Source of the DNA: Hyalella azteca | Lineage: Eukaryota > Arthropoda > Malacostraca > Amphipoda > Hyalellidae | Length of the DNA: 64,000 nt | Reading direction: 5' to 3' | Assembly (NCBI RefSeq): GCF_000764305.2 | Contig: NW_025944175.1 | Location: 186,001 to 250,000 of the forward strand | Part shown: piece after piece, positions 50,860 to 62,069 of the stretch | Numbering within the stretch: the first letter of the stretch is position 1 | Layout of the letters: each line of letters starts with the position of its first letter | Program-made: the position numbers and the translations under genes | Notes under the pieces: generated by a model | Databases searched by the model: none | Told to the model about the DNA's origin: nothing | Seen by the model: the letters and a program-made list of their open reading frames with translations, nothing else

Positions 50860-53800
50860 TAATTCCTCTGACTAAGTCCATAAGCGATGGAGTTGCACGA
50901 TTAACCTCGTATTTTTGCTCTCAACATGTCTGTGGCGATGAGGGTTGTTTCGATCAACTTCCACAGCAATCAGGCGCAAAGTCTGGCCAAGATTCAGCTT
51001 ACAAGCGCAGCGTATTGACATGTAGGAACTCGTCCAAGCTCTCCTACATGTACAGCTTTTATTTATTTAGAGACACATTATTTGTATGACGTATAAAATA
51101 CTGTTTACCCATCAGTTGTGCAAGTGTATATTGCTACAAAGGATAAAACTTCCCGCTAGTGAAGAGTTCTAGACCCATAATTAAAATTTTAATGTGTATC
51201 ACAGTACCATCCTTGCTGCGATGAAATAGAACGAACTTTCAGCTGACCGCAACGCGTAACTAACCAATATTACCATAATTTTTGAGAAGTTCGTGTGTTT
51301 CTCAGGGATGAATAATAGTCGTTCTTCACATTTGGGTCACTTGCGGATTTACTGCCCTTTAAAGTGCAGCTCGTTCGACCTTAAAAATTTTCAGCAGGAC
51401 CGAAGCCTTCACCACATGTTTACGGAGACTCCTGCTTCTCTAGCATGAAAACTTTACCGTCGTCTGCCAAGACGAACCACTATGACATTTTCAATCATAG
51501 ATATTAATGAATGGACCAATACACTTTTGAACAGTCGTCAATGAATGAACGTTAATTTTGTCAAACAATATTGAATTTGGGTAATAAAAAATTGTGGATT
51601 TTTGCGGGAAAGGAAAATAAATTATTCGTCATAATATAAAACTTGATGTCGGTAGTAGATGAATGGACTGTGTTTCGTAGATTAATTGCTTCAAAATTTT
51701 TATTTTTTTTAGTAGAAACGAATCAATAATAAATTTTTCAAATATCGTAGCAAATGCGCATGTTTTACACGGCCTCTGCAACGGCGGTAATATAAAGTCG
51801 GTGCACTGGAGGCTTAATTTAAGAGATGTTCTCGGTGTAGCTGAGACGCAGTCCTGCAGAATCGTGCTGGAGTGTGGCCTCTTGGAGCTCCTTACTGTAA
51901 TTACTGAGGCCTAATCCGCTGCAAATGAGACAGTCGGACTAAAGATGCCTCCGCAAATCCAACTGAGCTTCATTATTGACTTCCTGCCTCCGGACTTATT
52001 TAGGACGAGACCGAACATCGGAGTCTTGAGCTGCCGACCTGGTGAAAAAATTCCCGCCAGGCCTGGCAGATGTCACGCGGCAAAAAGTTGCCGCGTTGAA
52101 ACCAAAAGATTCAGGTTCGGTTTGAAGAATTTAGACGTTGATTTGAATAAATTTATCATTCCGCGCTCCCTAAAGTATTTAAATTAGAATTAAATAGAAC
52201 TAAAGGTTAAAGTTGAAGAAACGTTGCGGTTAGACAAATAAATTCTTAATTGGTTTTAAATTCTTGATGAGTGCAAATGGTCACACATTGCGTGAAAAAA
52301 TATTAATAACAAACAACATAAGGGTAAAATTGGAATTTCGTGAAGGCGAAATGTATAAGAATCAACTTCTAGGACAAATAATAGAAATTTCTCTGATTTC
52401 TAATAGAATTTAGCACACAGCCCACAAGCTGAGCGCTCCAGCTCCAGTAAATAAAGGTATTCGAAATACAGTCACGGTGCTATATATATATAGTCAACTA
52501 TACTAACCTGACTGCCGTCACGGTGCTTGTCAAATAAGTAGCCTGCTGACTGCGGTTACGGTTCGCTTATAATTTCGTCCCAAACTTTGCATTTCCCCCT
52601 GTAAGTGGAGCTGTCTCGGGTAGACCGGTTAACCGGTCAAGCTGGAGTAGCTTGACCGGTTATAAACGGGGCACGGAAGCGCACTCGACGCGTCTGCGTG
52701 CATCTTTGATCAGCAGTCTGTGAAGCATCTTGGCACGCTTGCCTTTGCTGAACTCGAGTGTACCGTTAAGGTTATTACCGACAGTAGATAAGAGTTGATT
52801 AATTAGATCTCCATCGAATTTGATTCTTTAACAATCCTTCATATGATAGAATTGTGGATGTAATGATCGAAGCATTCGCACGGAGAAAATAACTTCTAAC
52901 CAGTTGAGTATGCACCTAACTTGATAGGTGAAAAATAGTTTGTACCACAAACTTCTCACAGCGCGAAACTTTTACAGCACAAAAAGTTATTTCGTCGCAA
53001 TATGCCAATGACCGTAAATATGTTATACAAAACGACCTAAAAGCTGCATGTCTGTGGTGCTCTTTACAGCAAATGTTTGATTACCGTATCGACTTAAAAT
53101 TTATTGTTTGCCAGGAAGAAGCCGAACAACAAATGAGCTCTGTAGTGAGAGAATCTTTCGAGATTCACCTTCAGTAGCCAGCGTTTACAATAACAACTCA
53201 GCTCATAGTTGGTAGAATATTCACGGTCAACATTCCGCAGCTTAGCCACACACAAGCCGAGGAGATTTATCCTGTGATGATCTCACGTGCCGCGATCGTA
53301 GATCGTCAACCGCTCGCTTGATACTAAATTCAAGACAATGGTTTGCTTTCCCATTCTTGCTTCGAATAAGTCCTAGATATTCTTACCGAAATATTCTAAT
53401 AAATCCTACTAATTGGTTGCAAAAGGCAAGGATGAAGCAAACTCCACGTCGTCAAGTTCAGACTGCGTGGTTTGTTCCAGTTGGCATTACAAGCCAGTAG
53501 ATGTGACGTTTAATCCTGCTTGTTCAACATTGCATACTTGAAATAAAGTAGCAACTGAGGTTGATCGCATTCAGGTCTACTTTTACGGCTTTATATATAA
53601 TGGGCGTTTATATAATAATGGGCGTTGCCTGGATGTGAGGATAAAGTTTTTAATCATTTCTCATGACAATAAATATTTCCAAATAAGTTCATGTCATTTA
53701 TCGTTAGTTAAATCATGATGGGTGTGGTGAATTTGAAAATGTTTGTTTGGCAGTCATGCAAATTCCACTTCAAATAATCGCATGAGGTAATACGACTTAT

Positions 53801-53880
53801 GGCACGGCACTCGATAATAGTAAGAAACAATTGCCAACATATTATGAGTGAGTTTTCGTAACTTTAGCGATAAGAATTTA
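50860..53880. other. No gene recognised
   Basis: Frames up to 80 codons, without resemblance. 52460-52570 has two or three diverged copies of CTGACTGCCGTCACGGTGCT. A perfect short hairpin lies at 52631-52661. Confidence 0.45.
52624..52661. repeat. Overlapping palindrome and perfect 13-bp hairpin
   Basis: ACCGGTTAACCGGT (52624-52637) is a perfect palindrome. It overlaps AACCGGTCAAGCT / AGCTTGACCGGTT (52631-52643 and 52649-52661), a perfect inverted repeat with loop GGAGT. So the motif AACCGGT occurs in three alternating orientations within 40 bp. Confidence 0.85.
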
Positions 53881-53989
53881 TCACCTATATTCTTGGGTCA
53901 TCCCGAGCTTTGTAATGCGATTCTGGACGAGCGTTTTGACGCTTTTGATTCACAAATGACTGTCAGAGTGACACTAACTTTATAACTTT

Positions 53990-54330
53990 TGTGGCTTAAA
54001 GAAGGATTAATAGGATATAATGTGCTTAGGTTTACTCTACCGAGTCTGCAATCTAGTACATAACAACAGGATAGAAAGTATTGAGGTTCATTACACCGAG
54101 TACGGGCTTTAGTACAGAACAACAAATTGAATGTACTCACGTTTCATTTTATGGAGTACGCAATTTATACCATAACAAGTGGATGAAAAGTACTAAGGTT
54201 AACTTTACCCATTACGCAATTTTGTTCAAAAGAATGCAAACGCACCCAGTTTAACTTTTCAACCAGAACGCACATGAGACCAGAACAAGAGAGTACAATG
54301 TACTGAGGTTTTATCCGTGTCGCCCCAGGG
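53990..54330. repeat. Degenerate ~63-bp tandem repeat, about 5 copies
   Basis: Phrases of the form TACT-AGGTT-A-TTTACC-AGTACGCAAT-T-GTACATAACAACA recur at about 63-bp spacing with many differences. Non-coding. Confidence 0.6.
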
Positions 54331-54486
54331 TGATTGTGTTCGTCGAACTCTGCTTAGTCGCAATAACGCGGAGTGACTCCTCGGTTCGGTGTTCCTTCAG
54401 GGAGACATTGTCGCTCAAACGCACGACGTGCCCAGCGGGGCGTCATTTGGGCACCAAATTAATCCAACTAAAAGCCTTCCTGTGAC

Positions 54487-54575
54487 GCCTCGACCGTATG
54501 CGACGCCTCTGCATCACCTCGACCGTATGCGACGCCTCTGCATCACCTCGACCGTATGCGACGCCTCTGCACCGT
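54487..54575. repeat. 29-bp tandem repeat, 3 copies
   Basis: Unit CCTCGACCGTATGCGACGCC plus TCTGCATCA, three nearly identical copies, the last ending in a partial CACCGTATGC. It is G+C-rich in AT-rich surroundings and lies inside a 77-codon plus frame of no known kind. Confidence 0.92.
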
Positions 54576-54639
54576 ATGCTTGTTGGGCGACTCTCGATGC
54601 AAGGGCCGCAGGAAATCCTTAATCACTAAAGCATTCCTG

Positions 54640-57600
54640 CCTTCAAACTGCGTTGATCAGATTAACGAGCTTTACATCAAGAAATGACGACACATCAGGC
54701 CGGAGAAAAACGTCCACAAGAGAAATGAAAGGACATAATGTGATGAAAGAACAGTTTTCTTTAGGAAACTTCAGGCCAAATAATCATCTACAAAAAAGCC
54801 ACCGTGTCGGAAGCAAGGAATCGAAATTCGTACTACTGCAGAATATTTTTATACCTCACCAAGTTGTTACTCATCAACGTAGCAAAAAGAGTTAGAAAAC
54901 TATAATGAAATTTACGAGTATTATCAAAAAAAGAATCATTATGCAGAGCCATCATTTCTCTAGAAACCCAGACTCCTGGACCGAAAAACTCTTGATATAG
55001 AGACGGAGATAATAATATAATCATGTAATAATTTAGTAAAACAGCCGATCTTGAACACGATTCACGAATTGAGTAAATAACACGACAATATTCCCAATGG
55101 AATATTATGAAACGTGTGTACATTTAATGTCCCATAAATTTTAAACGCGAGTCCATAATATATTTGAACGTTTTCATGAGTTAAAAATAACTCCAAGAGT
55201 TTTCATGAAACTCAATGAGCGCACGCAAGGAAAATCTTCAAGACAATAAAACGTTACTATTGAAAGATCTATGAACGTTTCAGCGACGTTCGATAGTTAA
55301 CACTTCGGATAAAAATTAAGCTTGGATTATAATATTTCCCAGCATTACAAACTTTAGTCCACAATGCCTTAACTCATTTGAAACTCCATGGCACGTGCAA
55401 CCCTTCCCAAAAAAAAAACAATAATTACAATTTGCTGCTCGATGCATAAGCCGCATGAGATCCTATCCTACCATCACGAAACTCAAGGCTCCTTCAAAGT
55501 GGCGTCTCATGAAATATTTTAACTTCGTAATGGCCAGCTCAAAAAATTCATTCAGCAAGAATGGCAACTTCAAGAAATCCTCAAACTCCCGTGAAACAAC
55601 GCAACTCTCTTATCCAATCGTCAAGGTGATGCCTCTAAGGGGAGCTGTTGATAGTCTCAGCCTCTCAAAACTTCTTTAAGCAAAGTTCAAGGCACAATAA
55701 CAACTTAAGTTACGTAATACGGCCGTGTTACCGTCTCAAAACGACTCTGAAACGACCATTAAAGGCTCGGTTCACGCTGTTACGCTAAGAAGTCGTTCAC
55801 TCTGCTACATGCCGAGCTTTGATGTGCTGCATAGTTTCCATTGAGTTCGCTGCTGTCAGACAGAAGCACTTCCAAAACTTTTCCCACATTGCTTGGAATC
55901 ACATATCCATTGCCATGATGCCTTGTCTGCATCGCATAAACGAATTTCGTATTACTTAAACGCACATCCACTCTCAAAGAAATGAGTGAGGTTTTGTCCC
56001 AATAGCTATGCAGTTTTCACCTTGTGTGGAACATCTTGATAGGCCAAGCCAGGCCAGCTGAAAAGGCACATCGGTGCTTCGTCCGCTCGCCACTCGTGCT
56101 GCTGCATATTAGGACCACCTCTGTCACTCGTGTAATTCCCTGTCGTACAGGTTCAGTTCATATAAAGCACTGAGTTTTCACACATATTTCAAGAACGCGA
56201 ACAGGTATGTATAAGGGCATGTAGAAGTCCTTACCAGCGCGTAACTAAATCATGACTGAACAAAATATAGAAAAATGATGCCAATTACCGGGCAAGTTGG
56301 AACGAAAACGGAAAACTCTAAAAGCAAATTGAATAATTATCATTGATAAAAATAATAATTCCTGATTTGTAGATACTATTCCCCAGCAGGTGCATGGCAC
56401 TAAAGTGTATCACAATTGGCAATAGGATCCATTACTTTTTCTGAGAGCAAAAAGCGTTGCCCATTGGTCCTCAGTACCAGAGCGCCTGTTAAAATCGTCA
56501 AAATGTCGGCCTTCGACTACCGAATATTGACCCACTTCAAATTTAGGTTATTTCTAACTCGAACAGGATTATCTGTTGCATTACCCAGCAACTAAGCTCA
56601 ATTTCAATTCTCATATTAATAACATTGCAATGGTGCCTTTTGAACGAGTAAATTTCTTTATTGATAATATAAGTGTGGCAACAGCAGCCTAAAAATCTGT
56701 AGCGTGGTGCAGCACCATCTGGATCCTGCCCTGTATATAATATTTTATGAAGCCTGTCAATTGTTAACTGTCAACGAATGATAGTTTTACCTGTTAGGAG
56801 TTGTCTTCTCTTTTGCTCAAATTCTTGAAAAAAATACTCACAAAAATACTCGCTTGTAAAGTTATTGTACTTTGGACAGTGTAATGCCTGTGAAAGTAAA
56901 TAAAATAATAATAATCCTCTACTTTCTTTGCATCTTTTAACGTCAACCATTTTGGATCGAATGCCTGCTTTCAGCATGAAACATTATGTATACTATTTTC
57001 AAAGTGCGTATCAATGTAATCGTATCATAACTGAGATTGAGAGCATCAGATCTAACATTATTTTATTGGCCAAAATTATCTTAACATAGGCGTGTAGTGA
57101 GCAGCTAATATACTAGCTACATAGTTATCGGCGCGCTTGCCGATGAAGACTTCATACCGATAACTTTTTGCCGATGAAGGCTCGCTGTATTGTCTGGGCT
57201 CGTGGAGCTGAAGTGTTTTGCAAGGTTTTCCTGATGCGACATTGTACAGAAAAGCTATAATGCTCCGTTGTTCGGGCTCATGACTAGTATTTCGATTGTC
57301 ATTAAAATTTTTCTATCAAAGGTAAGCCATGAGGAAAATGTGACCGAGTTAAGACTGTCATTTTTCTATCATACACTATTAAAGATTTTATTTGTTGATA
57401 ACTGAAGGGAACAATACCGTCATGCATACTAATTAAGGTGGAGCTCACATGTCGGTTGCATACGTGAAGGGAGGTGAGTGTAAGCCACAAAGCGTTCCCA
57501 TTGTTCAAACGACGTTCGATGCTGTTTGAAGAATAGCGAAGCTTGCAGTCATTTCTTATAATGTTAATGGATGAGATAATGTTGCCTAATGGAGAAGTTA

Positions 57601-59340
57601 ATTGCATGGAATAAAAATTAATTGTAAGTATACAGGCGATGCAGCCTTTGAGCCAATGTTCAAACATGATTAATGTGCTCTCGTGTTCTTGATACAGAAT
57701 TCAGAAAAAAAAATAATTAGCCCCAATTCTTTCGAATGCTATATATATAAGAAAGGGACATTATGTTGTTCATGACTGTTGTCACGTTTTGAAATAACTC
57801 GCAGTGTGCACTAGACATGTGACTTATTTCTGCATAACCTCAATTAGCCTTCTTTTCTGAACTTGTACGTCCCATGAGGCTCCCACAGCATACTGGAAAC
57901 GCTGAAAGACAACAAAGCAATTTCAACCGGAAATTTCGGGATATATAATTTGCTGGCAGAGATTTCGAATGAAACTATGTTGAATTAATATAAACCGTAG
58001 TCTTACTGCCAAATAATAGATTGAAACCATGAAAGCGCAATTGAACTGTTCACTACGTGAATAGCTTGTTATTCGATGTTCTTGATTGCTTGTTATTTGA
58101 TGTCCTTGCATCATTATTAAATATGATGGTACATCTTGTTAGCTGAAGTTGTAATTTATTTGCTCAATATGTTAGTTGAGGGTAATAACTTTTTGAGCCT
58201 TTGAACTAAAATCTGAATTAGTATTCGTTATATAGGAAGGTTGACCACAATTGAATTTTCTAGGAAATTTTTTAATGAGTAAAATCCTGACTAACCCGAT
58301 AAGTAAAATCCAATTTCTCTAATTGTTCAGGCGAATTAACCTTCTTTGTTCTATGCTGATTTCTGTGAATCTTATTATAGGGTCTTAAGAAGTTTATTAG
58401 GCCTGAAAAAAAAAGAAATAGAGAAACAAAAAATATACTATATTTTGTAAGGCATTTCACGAACACTGACTTGTCTGTTCAGGATAAATGATAAATACAC
58501 CTTCTGAACTCTTGATGGAACTTCAGTCAGCCTCCTCCTCGAATAAATGGAGCGCTCAATATGTTGACAAACACTAAAAATTAATTATGATTTGTGTCGC
58601 GTTTGTGCCTTTGCTGAGGACATTACAAGCGAATGCCGAAATTGAGGCTCGACCGATCGCATTGTAAACAACCGATGTTTTTGCCATCTGCGCCATCATG
58701 CAATAGTAATGTTGCAATTACGTATTAGTTAATTGGGCGTTAACTAGCTCAACATTTTGAATTTCGTATAATTATTTGAAATAAGTAAATTATCATGCTG
58801 GTATTTGGAAAGGGTTTGGAAATCAACATATTTGGAAATGGTTTATATGACCGCATATGTTGCATTCCCTGACGTAAAATCGTCCAATTTATATGAGTAG
58901 GGGAACGAGGATAGGTTTCTCTTTTCAAGTTAAACAAAATAGTTGGCTTACCTTTCTTAAAACAAGAAAATAAAATTTGTAACACGTTTTAGAACGATGA
59001 CTTGAATGTAATGTGTATAGCATAATATATTAGATATCTCAACATCCTGTTTATGAGTAGAATAAAACAATTTTAAAATTCTTGCATAGTACCATAGCGA
59101 TGTTGAAAAATCACATTACTTAACTGATTAAGCTATAGTAACTCAAACTCTTCTTGATTCATTTGAATTAATCGGCTCGACTAAGATTGTGTCGTCCAAT
59201 TTGCAAATTTTCTCTGTACTAGAACTCGTCATATTCGGCGAGACCGCTCGCAAAGTGAATGTGCTAAGTTCCCGAATGAAAATCTAATAGTTGGCGAAAT
59301 TACATGTTTATTTGTTCTGTTTCATTCTGCGACTGAAGCA
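54640..59340. other. No gene recognised
   Basis: AT-rich. The longest frame is 121 codons (57302-57667, minus), with no domain resemblance, no leader and no clear splice partners. 57125-57185 repeats GCCGATGAAG(A/G)CT. Nothing else is supported. Confidence 0.45.
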
Positions 59341-59346
59341 GAACTC

Positions 59347-59812
59347 GTAAATGTTTCATCATGTCAGAGACTGGAACAGAACTCGTACATGTTTCATCAT
59401 GTCAGAGACTAAAGCAGAACTCGTACATGTTTCGTCATGTCAGAGACAGGAGCAAAACTCGTACATGTTTTATCATGTCAGAGACTGGAGCAGAACTCTT
59501 ACATGTTTCATCATGTCAGAGACTGGAGCAGAACCCTTACATGTTCCATCATCTCAGAGACTGGAGCAGAACTCGCACATGTTTCATCCTGTCAGAGACT
59601 GGAGCAGAACTCGTACATGTTTCATCATGTCAGAGACTGGAGCAGAACTCGTACATGTTTCATCCTGTCAGAGACTGGAGCAGAACCCGTACATGTTTTA
59701 TCCTGTCAGAGACTGGAGCATAACTCGTACATGTTTCATCCTGTCAGAGACTGGAGCAGAACTCGTACATGTTTCATCCTGTCAGAGACTGGAGCAAAAC
59801 TCGAGCATTCAA
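59347..59812. repeat. 38-bp minisatellite, about 12 copies
   Basis: Unit CATGTTTCATCATGTCAGAG plus ACTGGAGCAGAACTCGTA. Variants (CATCCTGTC for CATCATGTC, AACCC for AACTC) form a gradient: CATCATG copies to the left, CATCCTG copies to the right. Since 38 is not a multiple of three, all three plus frames read the same peptides in rotation, giving three array ORFs of 120-157 codons. Confidence 0.95.
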
Positions 59813-59899
59813 GTCTCGACGTGAGTGGAGTTTACAAAAATGGTCAACCAAAAAACATCACGTTATTGCTTATATTGCTTTGCTGCGTGAAAACTTATT

Positions 59900-61380
59900 C
59901 ATAATTTTTCTTTCGAAAACGTTCTTTTATCGTGCGGTAGTCGAATATATTGTCATTTCAATAAAAAACCATCAGCGAAAACTGCCCGGAACCAAAGGCT
60001 AACGGATAGTGGCGTGGGTGCCATTTGATTTGATATGAAGGCAATATTTCCTCATTGCCCTGGCACTGGCCATTTATCTTGCATGCAAACTAAACTCGTG
60101 GAATCACAACACAGGGACGGAAAGTAGCCTGCAATGGACTGGCGCTGTCTCCAAGGGGAAAGTTCCCAAATCCTAGCAAATATACGAAGTTTCATTCTAC
60201 TTTATTTTTTGTATAGATAAATCCAGTCAGTTAAAAGTTAATTCCAATGATGAAAGCAATGCTCATGCGACACGATTTATGCTAAGAAATTATTTTTTAA
60301 TTAGTTATAATAAAAAATATGGGATAGTATAAAACATGCGAACAAATTGCATTAACCACTTCACTTTTATATCAGACGTTGTTTCTAGGTGCAATTTTTT
60401 TCGTTCATTAACCCTAATTTGATGTGCAGTGCACACGACGTTTCGTATATAATATATGTATAGGGATGTCCGAGTTCATAAAAAAGTCCTTGCAAAAACT
60501 TAAGTTTCTCGATTGATTTCTATAGGATGTATTTATTCTTGAAACATCAGAGCTCCAAATTTATGTTTCCATATTAGTTTAAAGTTTGACTGAGTTCTAT
60601 CTAAATTTTACTGACATTAACCTTAATTTGCTAGCACCTCCAGAGTGCAAACAGATCGCAATTTTTTTATTGAAGGCCGATAGCATCAAAAATTGGTTTC
60701 AAATATTCCATGTTATTGACATTCTATCTATTATATGAATCTGCTAAATGAATCCATCAAAGGCTAATATTATTCATGGACAGTGGATATGATGTACTGT
60801 TGTACGGTAGATTTGTGAACAATATAATTATATTTCTGCTTGGCTGATGTGAAAAATTTGCGCTATTACACAAGTCACCAGAGGTAATCATTTGATATAT
60901 ATGAACAAATAGAACATTTTAAATGTTATTATTTCCTCAAAACTGGAGCTTAGAAGTCCCAGTCTGGCCGTGCCATAAACACCGTCATTCGTAAAGAATA
61001 AATTAGTCGGTTAAATTAATGAAAAACACAGCCAAGAGAATAAAATATAGCACGAGATATTTTTGGTGTAGCTACACGTCACGCAATTACTCGAGTATTC
61101 TTAGTTACTGGGACGCCACAGCACAGCTTGCACGTAGATAAAAGTCACGCAAGCTCTCTGAGTCTCGCTTAATTGTCTCAAATTAGACGATAAAAAAGCC
61201 GGCAAACGAGTGCACGGCCGCTCGGCACGGCAAGAATTTCGTCAGTTTTATCACAGGCCGATGACACTCCAGTTTACGAGAGCCGTGATATACGTACGTA
61301 GGCGTCTTATTCTCAACGCCTCCTCGGCAACCGTAGCCCTGGTCGTAACTTCTGCAATGGTTATAAAGTTCTGTTGTAGC
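59900..61380. other. No gene recognised
   Basis: AT-rich, with short frames only. A slightly G+C-richer patch at 61190-61390 carries 60- to 67-codon frames on both strands without resemblance. Confidence 0.45.
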
Positions 61381-61397
61381 CGTCAATCCTGAGCCTT

Positions 61398-62060
61398 AAG
61401 GTAATAATGACTGAGCTTTGCATGGTAATAATGACTGAGTTTTGCAGGTAATAATGACTGAGCTTTGCATGGTAATAATGACTGAGCTTTGCAGGTAATA
61501 ATGACTGAGCTCTACAGGTAATAATGACAGCTTTACAGGTAATAATGACTGAGCTCTACAGGTAATAATGCTGAGCTTTACAGGTAGTAATGACTGGGCT
61601 TTACAGGTAGTAATGACTGAGCTTTACAAGTAATAATGACTGAGCTCTACAGGTAATAATATCTGAGCTTTACAGGTAATAATGACTGAGCTCTACAAGT
61701 AATAATGACTGAGCTTTATAGGTAGTAATGACTGATCTTTATAGGTAGTAACGACTGAGCTTTACAGGTAATAATGACTGAGCTTTCCAGGTAATTAATA
61801 ATGACTGAGCTTTACAGGTAATAATGATTGAGCTTTCCAGGCAAGTAATAATGACTGAGCTATACAGGTAATAATGATTGAGCTTTCCAGGCAAGTAATA
61901 ATGACTGAGCTTTACAGGTAATAATAACTGAGCTTTACAGGTAATAATATGACTGAGCTTAACAGGTAATAATGACTGAGCTTAACAGGTAATAATGACT
62001 GAGCTATACAGGTAATAATGACTGAGCTTTACAGGTAGTAATGACTGAGCTTCACAGGTT
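61398..62060 (+). repeat. About 23-bp minisatellite with splice-like motif, about 28 copies
   Basis: Unit TGACTGAGCTTTACAGGTAA plus TAA on the plus strand, with variants CTCTACAG, TTTGCAG and TTTCCAG and insertions such as AATTAATAATG or CAAGTAATAATG. Nearly every unit holds ACAG next to GTAATA, preceded by a branch-point-like TGACTGAG and a short pyrimidine stretch. Contiguous copies without spacers rule out a CRISPR-type arrangement. Confidence 0.95.
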
Positions 62061-62069
62061 TATCATGTT

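Noticed and set aside
57302..57667. 121-codon minus ORF as the missing leader exon or a gene
   Set aside because: No signal-peptide-like start, no suitable donor in phase 1 and no domain.
59351..59904. Three overlapping plus ORFs of 120-157 codons
   Set aside because: Array translations of a 38-bp unit in rotating frames.
61398..62060. Regularly spaced direct repeats as a CRISPR array
   Set aside because: Units are contiguous without unique spacers, and the context is a eukaryotic genome.
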